Source: Asterella californica
Taxonomy: Eukaryota; Streptophyta; Marchantiopsida; Marchantiales; Aytoniaceae
Assembly: GCA_036924285.1 (NCBI GenBank)
Contig: JAYKYS010000009.1
Coordinates: 16,058,001-16,122,000 of the forward strand
DNA length: 64,000 bases
Direction of reading: 5' to 3'
Part shown: positions 37,171 to 46,330 of the stretch, piece by piece
Layout: the number at the start of each line of letters is the position of its first letter
Numbering within the stretch: the stretch's first letter is position 1
Notes under the pieces: generated by a model
The model's input: only the letters and a program-made list of their open reading frames with translations
Databases searched by the model: none
Told to the model about the DNA's origin: nothing
Position numbers and translations under genes: made by a program

Positions 37171-39191
37171 TGTCGTGTCGTGGACCGGCTCCTACTTGAA
37201 ATTCAAACTTCGATACTTGTTGCTCCAAAGACACTCATGAGAAGACAAGCTAGGCCCCAGCTTACGAGCTTTTGGCACAATCTCAGATCTCCATTTTCAT
37301 CACATAGATGGGTAGAGCTCCTTGTCAGCTTTCCAAAGGCACTTTGTCTACTTCGTTTGGACGCCTAGTGGAGAAGTTACAAGACTCGAAAGATGGAGAA
37401 AATAAGCTAGGCCCCAGCTTACGGGTTTTTGGCACCACTTCGGATCTTCGTTCTTATCGCACCAGTGGATAGAGCTCCTTGTCAGCATTCCATAGGCACT
37501 TTGTCTACTTCGTTTGACGCATAGTGAAGAAGTTACAGGACTCGAAAGATGGAGAAAACAAGCTAGGCCCCAGCTTACGAGCTTTTGGCGCAACTTCGGA
37601 TCTTTACTTTTATCGCATAGATGGATAGAGCTCGTTGTCAGCTTTCCATGGGCATCTTGTTTATTTCGTTTGGACATCCAGAGAAGAAGTTATGCGATTC
37701 GGAAAAAGGTAAAATCAAGCTAGGCCCCTAGTTACTTGCTGACTGGGTATTTAGGGCTTCAGGCGTTATATCAAACACGCAAGGGGCCTGCTTCTTATTA
37801 TTGAGAGTTGAACTTCGTACGTACAGACTGTTGCAAGGGGGCTGCTTAAGGGGCTTGTTTGTTCCTGCGACCTGTCGGTGGATGTTTTGGAGAATTGGGA
37901 AGTCCAATACACGCGCGCAAGGTGTCATCGGGTTCAGATCTGTGCAGGCTACGCACAGGTTAAGACGGTTCTTGAAGAGACGGATCGGGGGTTGTGTTCT
38001 GGGAGAAATTGAGACGCAGGGAGCAGAATTGGGGTTTTTAGTTACCTATGAAGGAGAGTTGGACCGTTCGGGCCGTTCCGGAGTCCAAACTTGCTGTCCT
38101 TGGATCCATCGGGATCAGAACAACGAGTTCTTCAGGAAATTGAAGACGATACAAAGTTTTATCGGGCGGTTTGAGAGTTGTGAGAGAAATTGGCTCGTAG
38201 GGAAGCGCTTGCGTCAGGTTTTCATCGCCTGCGACCTGAGATTGGATTGTTCTTCGCGATCAGTGAACCAAGCTCTTCGTTCTTGGTGCCTACGCGATCA
38301 AGGAGTCCTCATGTACGCATAGGAGAAGACTGTAAGTGAATTGGATTGTTGGTTTGGGTGTGGTGAGCAAATTTGAGCCGCAGGGAGCCGATTTACGTCA
38401 GTTTTTTGTAGCATGCGACCAAATTTCTCGAGTAGTTTTGCAAGGGGAACTCCAAACGGCTTGTTTGGAGTCTTGTTGGGTTCAGAGTAGCCAGATCTAC
38501 CTACCAGCGAAGACGGATATCAGTTTAGACGATCCGTTTGTGTGGTGTGAGCGGTTTTAAGCCGCAGGGAGGAGTTTTTGAAAGTTCGGTCACCTGCGAC
38601 CGAAAATTAGCGATATCTCAACTATCGGGAGCCGGATCTGAAGGTTTCTTGGGCCAACGGAGTCAGGGAAGGAGACCCTATCAACATTTGAAGATCGTTT
38701 GGCGAAAGGAGAAAGTTCCCAGATAGGTCTTTTTCGGTTCCTTCGCTACAAGTTTCGTCCTTTTGAGTTCGTTAAGGACTTAGTTGGTTGTGTATGGCTT
38801 GTGGTAGCTAGCTTTAGCCAAGAGCTAGTGTGTGGATGTGGTTTGGACTTGGGTTTGGATCGCATGATACTGTTGTGGCTCTGGTTGTTAGCAAAGAGAA
38901 GTTCCTCTTGCTTTGAGCTACGTTTTGGCGATTTCAGACTAGGGTTACGTTTCAGGGGTTTGTTTTAGGGCTTCTGAAGTAGGTTACAGACCGCTCTGGT
39001 CTTTTCCTCAGTTTTGTGCTGTTTGGAGAAAGAATCGACAGTGTACATACTTTCAGAGTGGTATATATCGCAGCATTCTTTTTCGTGGTTGTTCTTCTCT
39101 GTCTTGTCTCTGTTTGGCACACATCATCTCCACAGCCAGGAACCTCGCGTTTTCCTGGACATCCTTCATGCACAAAATATCCGACACGATA
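37171..39191 (+). repeat. 3' LTR of Element 1
   Basis: Collinear with 29107-31126, including the 157-bp repeats and the TATA-like box (39062-39068). One C-to-T change relative to the 5' LTR makes an ATG at 39168 that is in frame with gag of Element 2 beyond the LTR. Confidence 0.95.
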
Positions 39192-41654
39192 CCGTCTTCA
39201 GCAGCCACTGCAGCATCAGGCCTGGATACTACTGAGATACTGAAGACGCTTGCGGCTTTGGTTCATCAACATCCGATCGTCGGAGGGGGTGAGTTGAAAT
39301 CTACAAAAGCTTTGCAGGCGATTGTGAATAGGTGTGGAAGATTTGAAGGCAGAGATATTTCTAGATATCTTCGTGAGTACAGAGGAGAGATGGAGCTTGT
39401 GAGGGTGACCGATGCAGAGATGATTGGGAGTTTTGAGTTGGCTGTGATTCCTGAGTTGAGAGATCAAGTCAGAGACGTACAGAGGAGAAATCTTGGTGTT
39501 TGGGCAAGTTTTGAGCGAGCTCTCCGAGAGGAATTCCTTGAGGAGGATTCTGAGAGAGTTACTAGGAGAACTTTTTTGGATTGGATTGAGCAGCAACCTG
39601 GTCATAGGATGGGGTTAAATGAGTTGCTGAGAGAGTTCGATCGAAGATACCGACAGCTTTCGACGCTCGAACGGATAACCTTGGATGCTCGAAGGACAGA
39701 GCTCTTCTTGCAAGCCACCGATGAGGCTACAGCAGATCGATTATGCTTCATGTTAGCAGATCGATCAGCTGAAGGAGGCGTTACTATGGATTGGGGAAGG
39801 GTGGAAGATGCTGTGGCCGTTCTGACAAGGCAGAGGCGAGGGAGAGTGGCCGTAGGAGGACGACCGCTCGCAGAGGTGATCCATCAACCTTATGCTCCAC
39901 AGGTACAGCAGCCCCCGGCTCTTGCTCCTAGACCTGTTATTCCTGTAGAAGCGCCTCCAGTGCCTGTTGTGCCAGTTCCTGCACAGAGGGTACCTGTTCA
40001 GAGGGTGGTTGAGAACCAGGGTCAGCACAATCAAATTGAGGAGTTGATCCGACAGATGCGTGAATTGAAAGTAGAGCTGGCTGGTTTACATAGGGAGCTC
40101 CCACCAACGCCTGGTGCTGCTCGCCCAGGGGGTGCTCCTGTCCGTAGGTGTATCTGGTGTGATAGTCCAGATCATCTTCGAGGAGATTGCCAAGAGCTTA
40201 CAGCTGCTCTACGAGATGGTGTGGTTCGCTATCAAAATGGTAGACTGCACCTTGTTTCTACCGGAGAGCCATTAAACACACAGTTTGGACGAGGAGGTAT
40301 GAGGAGTCTACCTCAAGTCGCTGCAACTGCAACAGTAACTACAGTAACAGTACCACCGATGAATCTTGATGTGTATGCTGGGCATATTGAAGTTTCTTCT
40401 AGCCCTACTTTGCTGGATAGGTCTCTTGATAGGAACAGTACTGAGGTTCCTTCTGAGGTGTTGAAAAGAGGAGCAGAAACTATCCGTAGAGTCACAGGGT
40501 GGAAAGATCCCGTAGATACAGCGTCCATTAAAGCTTTCTTGGACGTAGATAAGCATGTTCATTGGCAGGACGCTTCTGTAGAGGAGAAGAGGCGACGAGA
40601 TGCCTCTGAGCTTGAAACTGGGAATCCAGAGGAGACTAGAGAGGGACAGGGACGGAGGATCACTAGAAGACGTGCAGCTCCTCCAGAGGATGTTCCGTCT
40701 ACCTCACAGACTCCACCACCTGCTCCAGGTCCAATGGAGGACGTACAGAGACAACAGCAGGAACCAACAACTGCTGGCAGAAGGTTCACTGCTCAAGAGA
40801 AAGGGAAAGGACCTGCTTACAAGCTGGCTGCAGATATTGAGACCTCCACTGATCTTAAAAGCATTCTGGAGCAGAGGATATTAGATGCACGGGTTGAGTT
40901 TTCGCTTCGAGAAGTTCTTGGCATCGCAAAGAGAGAGTTTCATGAGCTGATTATTGATGTCATCAAGCGAAAGAGGCAAGTCATATCCGAGCAGGTAGAG
41001 AGCCAAATGATAGATGTGATAGGAGCTTCTGTAAATGATGTGGAGTTTGGGAAGGTACATTTTCAGGAGACTGGAGACAGGAGGTACCAGCAGGAGGCGT
41101 TAGTTGCTGGAACTAGCACTATTGAAGCTGATGATGATGAAGCTGATGGGGAGAGTCCAACGGTTGACAGTGACTTCAAGAAGAGGCATTGGGCTCGTGC
41201 TACAACTGCCACACGGGTACGTCTTGGGAGTTTGCCTGAACCTATTGCTGCTTTAGTTGACCACGGATCCGAAATCAATATCATGTCACGAGAGATATAT
41301 GAGAGAGGACTGTGGCCTATCGAGCTGAATCATGGATGGGTACTGCGTGCTGCTAACAACCAGAAGGGAGAGTTGTACGGAGCCTGTCCTAACGTGAGAG
41401 TGAGGATAGGTGATGTAGAAGTAGATCAGCACTTTTTTGTGCAATCTTCTGCTTCGTATCCAGTCATTCTTGGTCAACCCTATATCACTGCAGTGCGCAT
41501 GGAGACCAAAGTGATGGACGATGGGTCACACTTTGCTAGGATCCGTAGTCCTGATGACAGACGTTCTGTTCAATTTCTGACTGTTCGGTCAAACCACGAG
41601 CGAAACAGACAGACCTTGAGGGACTCCCCTATTTGTAGAGGTAAGGGTTTTTAG
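39168..41654 (+). CDS. Element 2 gag-protease, now opened from within the Element 1 LTR
   Basis: Continuous frame. From ATG 39168 the first eight codons are LTR-derived; true gag resumes at 39196. It includes the capsid-like core (GRFEGRDISRYLREYRGEME, FERALREEFLEEDSERV), a Pro/Val-rich linker, an intact zinc knuckle (CIWCDSPDHLRGDC, CX2CX4HX4C, near 40150-40195), an acidic/basic linker and a protease domain with LVDHGSEINIMS (Asp-His-Gly-Ser at 41259-41270) and VILGQPYI. It ends TAG at 41652-41654, directly after a slippery heptamer. The original start at 29022 is now 10 kb upstream. Whether the LTR ATG is used is unknown. Confidence 0.85.
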   Translation: MHKISDTIPSSAATAASGLDTTEILKTLAALVHQHPIVGGGELKSTKALQAIVNRCGRFEGRDISRYLREYRGEMELVRVTDAEMIGSFELAVIPELRDQVRDVQRRNLGVWASFERALREEFLEEDSERVTRRTFLDWIEQQPGHRMGLNELLREFDRRYRQLSTLERITLDARRTELFLQATDEATADRLCFMLADRSAEGGVTMDWGRVEDAVAVLTRQRRGRVAVGGRPLAEVIHQPYAPQVQQPPALAPRPVIPVEAPPVPVVPVPAQRVPVQRVVENQGQHNQIEELIRQMRELKVELAGLHRELPPTPGAARPGGAPVRRCIWCDSPDHLRGDCQELTAALRDGVVRYQNGRLHLVSTGEPLNTQFGRGGMRSLPQVAATATVTTVTVPPMNLDVYAGHIEVSSSPTLLDRSLDRNSTEVPSEVLKRGAETIRRVTGWKDPVDTASIKAFLDVDKHVHWQDASVEEKRRRDASELETGNPEETREGQGRRITRRRAAPPEDVPSTSQTPPPAPGPMEDVQRQQQEPTTAGRRFTAQEKGKGPAYKLAADIETSTDLKSILEQRILDARVEFSLREVLGIAKREFHELIIDVIKRKRQVISEQVESQMIDVIGASVNDVEFGKVHFQETGDRRYQQEALVAGTSTIEADDDEADGESPTVDSDFKKRHWARATTATRVRLGSLPEPIAALVDHGSEINIMSREIYERGLWPIELNHGWVLRAANNQKGELYGACPNVRVRIGDVEVDQHFFVQSSASYPVILGQPYITAVRMETKVMDDGSHFARIRSPDDRRSVQFLTVRSNHERNRQTLRDSPICRGKGF
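39192..39195. repeat. Target site duplication (right) of Element 1
   Basis: CCGT, one mismatch from the left copy ACGT at 29103-29106. Confidence 0.5.
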
Positions 41655-43860
41655 AACCCACTCTTGTAGAGCGGGAAGACAAGAGTGAAGGATCAAAGAC
41701 TACTATGATCCCGTCTGAGCAGCCCAAGGGATCACAGGAGACTAATGAGGAGGCTGCTCGAGGTTCTGAGAATGTATATAGAGTACCAAGTTGGAGATCT
41801 GGTTTGTTGAGTTTGAGTTGTGAGGATTGGAGTGAATTTACAAGAGTAGAAGATCTTACTGAAAGAAGTAGGAGGCAGGTGGAGAGACGTATAGCTGATC
41901 TGCGCTGTATAGGAGCTCTGGAGGAAAATGAAATGATTTCTGGTGTGTATCAAGAGTTTATCGGTGTACAATCTTTTGTTCGTTGGCTAGATAAAGTGGG
42001 TAGAATGGAAGAACAGTTGGGAGGTAGGGTGGTGATCCCCATCCATTCTCCTAAAGTCTATGAGGAGATTGTCTCGTACTTGCGATACCGTCCTCATCCG
42101 AGACTGGAGAATGAATGGAAGGATGCAGTCTGCTGGTGCGGCTCTCGTCATGAAGCAGAAGTACACGCCAAATATAAAGCTGTAGCAAGGAAGGTGAAGC
42201 CTGTGGCGATCCAATTGCCTGTTGATTCGCAACAGCAGATGAAGTTAGCCACCACTGAGCTTGTACTCAGAAATCCTAGACGAATAGGACATCAGTTTAC
42301 TCAGGAAACACTCGAACAACTCCAGATAGGAGGGGGTGGTTTCTTGACTGAAGTAGAAAAGAAGATTTTTGAACAGATGATTGTCAGTCATGGTAGAGCA
42401 TTTTCTTTTTCAGCTGAAGAGATTGGTTGTGTGGATCCTAGTGTGATAGCTCCGATGGTTATCTTCACTGTACCTCATGTGCCTTGGGACTTGAAGCCGA
42501 TTCCAGTCCCTCGTGCCTTGCTGCCAAAGCTCATTGAGCTATTGAAGGAGAAGATGCAGATGGGTATCCTCGAGCCTTCCATGGCTCCGTATTCCAGCCG
42601 ATGGTTCACGGTGCCTAAGAAGTCAGGAGCTTTGCGCTTTATCCAAGACTTGCAGCCTGCCAACAACATCACGATTCGGAACGTGGGAACAGGACCTGTG
42701 GTTGATGAGGTAGCTGAGGCGTTTGCTGGGAGGTCTGTCTATTCTATTGGAGATTTGTTTTCGGGTTATGATCAGTTTCAACTTGCCTTGGAGAGTAGAG
42801 ACTTGACTACCATGCGCACGCCCTTGGGATTGATGCGGATGTGCACTCTTCCTCAGGGAGCAACAAACTCAGTAGCACATATGCAGAACGCGATGCATAA
42901 GGTGTTGCGAGAATTTGTACCTGAGATCACTATCCCATTTCTGAATGACATTCCCATGAAAGGCTGTCCGGTGGAAGACAAGGATGAGACTGTGACTTCC
43001 AATGGTTGCAGGAAGTTTATTGCTGATCATATTCACGACGTGGGTAGGATTCTAACACGTCTGGAGGAGGTACATCTCACTCTATCAGGTACTAAGTCTC
43101 GTTTTGGGATGTCAGAGATTATGGTGGTTGGTCATTTGTGTGGCACATTTGGAAGAAGACCGAACCCAGAGAAGGTAGATGCTATAGCAAGGATAGCAGA
43201 CTGTACGAATATCACTGAGGTTCGACGTTTCTTAGGAGCTTGTGTGTTCTTTCGCGTGAGTATTCCTCATTATGCACACATTGCCGAGCCTTTGTATGCG
43301 CTTCTGAGAAAAGGGAAGAGGTTTACTTGGCGGCAAGAGCATCATGAGACAATGGAACGGCTGAAGGAGATTCTGAAGTCTCCACCCATACTGAGGAGAC
43401 TTAACTATCAGAGAGGAAGGCCTGTGATACTAACTATAGACACGAGTCCAAAGGCGATTGGATGGGCAGTTGGTCAGGAAGATGCAGATGGTATGCGGTT
43501 TGTTTCTAGATTTGGAGCCCGAATTTTGACAGACAGACAACGTAACTATCCTCAAGTAAAGCGTGAACTATGGGGAGCTGTTACTGCTATGAAGGTAGAT
43601 CGAGAGTTCTTGATAGGCGCTCATGTGATTTTAGAAACAGATTGTTTACCCTTGCTTGGTATGATAGCAAACTGCAGTACTCCAGACATAGCAATGTTGA
43701 GATGGATTGCTTACATCCGGAGTTTGAACCCTGAGCTGAAACACATTCTCGGGAAAGAGAATCCAGTTGCAGACATGTTGTCTAAGGCTCGCTACACAGA
43801 TGAGGATGAGATGTTTGCAGAGGTGGAGAACGAAAAGAAGAGAGATGTTTGGTGTAGTCA
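39196..43860 (+). mobile_element. Element 2: older Ty3/gypsy-type retrotransposon, right part
   Basis: This is the continuation of the element whose gag starts at 29022. It has gag, protease, reverse transcriptase and RNase H homologous to Element 1 at the protein level but strongly diverged in DNA, so it is a different family in the same lineage. Homology ends after the RNase H block MLSKARYTDEDEM near 43830, and the integrase, polypurine tract and 3' LTR are absent. The gag-protease frame is uninterrupted apart from the Element 1 insertion. Confidence 0.9.
41645..41714 (+). promoter_or_regulatory. Programmed -1 frameshift signal with pseudoknot, Element 2
   Basis: Slippery heptamer GGGTTTT (41645-41651) is read G GGT TTT in the gag-protease frame and is followed at once by the TAG stop. 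After a 7-nt spacer comes a perfect 9-bp stem, CACTCTTGT (41659-41667) with ACAAGAGTG (41679-41687), loop AGAGCGGGAAG. Loop bases GCGGGA (41671-41676) can pair with TCCCGT (41709-41714; five Watson-Crick pairs and one G.U), giving an H-type pseudoknot. The -1 frame opens exactly at 41645 and runs into pol. GGGUUUU is a shift heptamer used by luteovirus-type RNAs. All parts have the spacing expected of such signals. Confidence 0.85.
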
Positions 43861-43984
43861 GCAAACTTCGGATCTGGAGCCACTACCATTCAAAGAGGAG
43901 TTACATTGCATCTTACAGATAATTTACTTTAGTCGACAATCAGAAATAACTTTTTGCCTGGGTACTTTCTGTGCGTTAGCATAG
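41645..43984 (+). pseudogene. Element 2 pol (reverse transcriptase and RNase H), truncated
   Basis: Open frame in -1 phase to gag-protease; first ATG at 41705. It contains WFTVPKKSGALRFIQDLQ, DLFSGYDQF, LPQGATNSVAHM, and at residue 412 (counted from 41705) FLNDIPMKG, where Element 1 has FLDDIPIKG. The first catalytic Asp is thus replaced by Asn (AAT at 42944-42946), which should kill polymerase activity. RNase H with IDTSPKAIGWAVG, ETDCLPLLGM and NPVADMLSKAR follows. After about 43830 the frame runs into unrelated sequence to a stop at 43984; integrase is missing. Confidence 0.88.
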
Positions 43985-44215
43985 TTATATGCCAATTATG
44001 AAAAAAAAGAAGCGGTATTTTTGGAATGGAGTGTATCTTTTCGTAATCGTGAACGGTTGAGGAAAGAGAAAGACGGATAGAGTCACTGCGAAACCGGGAA
44101 AAAATAAATTTTAGATCCGGAGCTCATGTATAATCAAGCAATGTACTTTTTTGCAGTTTTTTCTCATGCATAATCGCGCAATTCCACTGCAAGGGAATTG
44201 TGCGATTACGCGATT
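43975..44215. repeat. Dispersed repeat, copy 1 (partner near 53610-53790)
   Basis: GCGTTAGCATAGTTATA, then A-rich sequence, then GATAGAGTCACTGCGAAA and a CACAATT-type block recur in the same order at 53610-53790. Here it contains a hairpin: GCATAATCGCGCAATTCC (44168-44185) with GGAATTGTGCGATTACGC (44194-44211), 16 of 18 pairs. It directly follows the truncated end of Element 2. Confidence 0.6.
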
Positions 44216-44437
44216 GTGCTACTTGTTTAGATAAGAGAAACATCACCTAGTGAGGATACACATAATTTTTTTGATCACGGGGACTTTGCAACCAACATAT
44301 ACATTAGGTTATTATTCTAGTTACTGCTATTTTGTAACAAAAAAATTTATTAGACACGTGCAATATAGAGAATTTATATTTAATGATATATGATGATCTT
44401 AGTGAGATACTTGGTTCATAGTCGACTAAATAAGTAT

Positions 44438-44777
44438 CCCCAAGCGAATTTCGCATTTGGAAGACGTTACGTACGAGTTCGGGCTATTTTCTTTATCGCC
44501 GGTTGGCTCAACGAGGATTAGTGGTTTAAATTCGTCTCTCATGTATCTTCCGTCTCTTTTTCGGGCGTCTTGTAAACATCTTTTTCCACGGACGAACGAC
44601 GAGAGAAGTGACCCCAAGAGGATTTCACATTTGGAAGGCGTTATGGACAAGTTCGGGCTATTTTCTTTATCGCCGGCTCAGCGGGAGTTAGTGCTCGAAA
44701 TTCTTCTCTCGCTGTATATGCCACCGCTTCTTCGGACGTCTTGTAAATATGTTTTATCGTGGACGAACGACAGATAA
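44438..44777 (+). repeat. Tandem duplication, 174-bp unit, with shared open frame
   Basis: Copies at 44438-44611 and 44612-44777. Both contain a TTCGGGCTATTTTCTTTATCGCC block and end with GGACGAACGAC. A frame at 44457-44777 reads both copies: FGLFSLSP, then a Leu-rich stretch, then ASCKHLFPRTNDE in copy 1 and TSCKYVLSWTNDR in copy 2. The copies differ in DNA but keep the peptide pattern. I do not recognise the protein. Confidence 0.75.
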
Positions 44778-46029
44778 TCGACGATTGGCCGCTCATGCAG
44801 CGGCATGCGTGTTTACAATACGTCTTTGTTTCACGGTCATTTTGAATACCGAGGCCGAATGACTGCGGGACCGCTCATGCAAGGGAATGCGTGCTACGAT
44901 GGCTGCTGTCGCTGACTCAAAAATTACTCGCGATTGCTTCGCATTATGACCGCGCTGCTTGTCGTGCTCGTCGATTCGTGCGCATTCCTTGACATCTTTG
45001 TGGTGTGCTACTCGAGAATTGCTCTCATTGCAGGGGCTGTCGTGGACTTCTTTCGTTCCGTTCTTGTGCAGTTTTCTTTCGTATCGTCTAGGCTTTCGTG
45101 TGTTGTTGTCGTGCTCGTCGATTCATGCACATTCCTTGACGTCTTTGTGCTGTGCTGCTCGAGGATTGCTATGATTCCAGGAGCTGTCGTGCTCTCCGAT
45201 TGCTGATTTTTTGTTTCATCTCTTGGTTGGATTTAGCTTAGATCGGAGGCAAGATGCTAATACTGCTCGTTTGCTCGATTCTCCTATCGAGGAAAACCGA
45301 GCAATCGAGAAATATTTTCTGCTTGGCTCAGGTTTCGCGTCCTCTACTTCTTCGATATGGTACATGCCGGTTTTCATCTTTCTGTCCTTTCGTGGAAGAG
45401 GTCATATTTTTTGTTTGGTCGATGGGCGAGAAATGTCTGCTGGCACGGTAGACGGCTTGGATCTTGCTGCTTCATCAAGAAGCAGCCGGTTTTTTCATCT
45501 TCATGTCTTTCGATCGCGGTTTAGTGAAGGGAGGGCATGTTGTACCTCGCTTCTTGCAGCTCGAGGGGTTCTCGAGTTGAGATGGATTGTCGTTTTCTTT
45601 CAGGATGGATGGCGAAACCAGCTTTCGAACCTACATCACTACGCCACACCTCATGAATGTTGCTGTTTCATGGACAAACTGACGAGATTTTAAGCTTGCT
45701 GCCGTTCGATCCTAGGTTATTGGAGGGAGACCATCTGCGTTCGGGCCGTGTCCTTCACTTCTTGTAGCTTGACGGGCTCCGATGGTGCGAGCAACGACCA
45801 CTCTGAATGTTCTTCGTTCGAGACAGACAGTAAGCAAAAGTCTTGAGGTGTCTGTGACAGTTGGTCAGACTGGAGGTGACCTTGATCTTGCTTGTTGGGG
45901 TCTGTTATGCAATTTGCTGCAGCGAATGAGTCCGAGACTGGTCTCATATCTCTGGAGGGGGAGCGCTTTGTTGCACATTCACATCCAAGGAGTGTTATAT
46001 TTGCTGACCTCTAGTCCATGCAAGAATAG
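44778..46029. other. No gene supported; contains a spaced direct repeat
   Basis: TTGTCGTGCTCGTCGATTC and the following 70 bases at 44959-45049 recur at 45106-45196. A small hairpin with GCTGCTTC/GAAGCAGC is near 45466-45486. Frames through here are open for up to 160 codons but show no domain. Transposon remains are likely. Confidence 0.5.
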
Positions 46030-46330
46030 ACTTGTCCCCGTTCTAGGTTAGAAAGGAAGCAGTAGATCACTAGGCATAGAGGTTTGCGTGAAGAGGCTTA
46101 ATAACCGAGGCTTCCATATCGGTATGGTTGGATACTATATGAAGAATAAGTCTGAGGTTCATCACCGTTCTTGCATGAAGAATATCACTGATTCAATGCT
46201 TGCAGATGGGGACGAGCTTTTCACTCTGCTGGGTGCAGCAGACACTAAGAACCGAGTGGAACTTAATTCTAACAATGTGCTGCAGAGAGCCTAGTAGTTT
46301 AACAAGTACAAGTGCAAGCATCCGCTTGGG
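46030..46330 (+). repeat. Copy B of the unidentified conserved coding fragment
   Basis: Partner of 5575-5830. One frame here reads from a VKRLNNRGFHI start through MKNITDSMLADGDELFTLLG and ADTKNRVELNSNNVLQRA to a TAG. The match to the other copy is better in protein than in silent positions. Function unknown. Confidence 0.6.

Larger units (their letters stand above)
29107..39191 (+). mobile_element. Element 1: full-length Ty3/gypsy-type LTR retrotransposon
   Basis: A 10,085-bp element with two nearly identical LTRs, gag, protease, reverse transcriptase, RNase H and integrase in Ty3/gypsy order. The LTRs differ by about 15 bases by eye, nearly all transitions, plus a 1-nt indel, so insertion is recent. 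It carries in-frame stops TGA 32193, TAG 32682 and TAG 36685. There is also an apparent 1-nt deletion between about 33585 and 33616 that puts gag-protease out of phase with its frameshift site, so this copy is not autonomous. It interrupts gag of Element 2. Its proteins differ from common plant chromovirus, Tat or Athila elements (see the pol entry). A closer relation to lineages known from fungi is my impression from motif style only. Confidence 0.95.
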
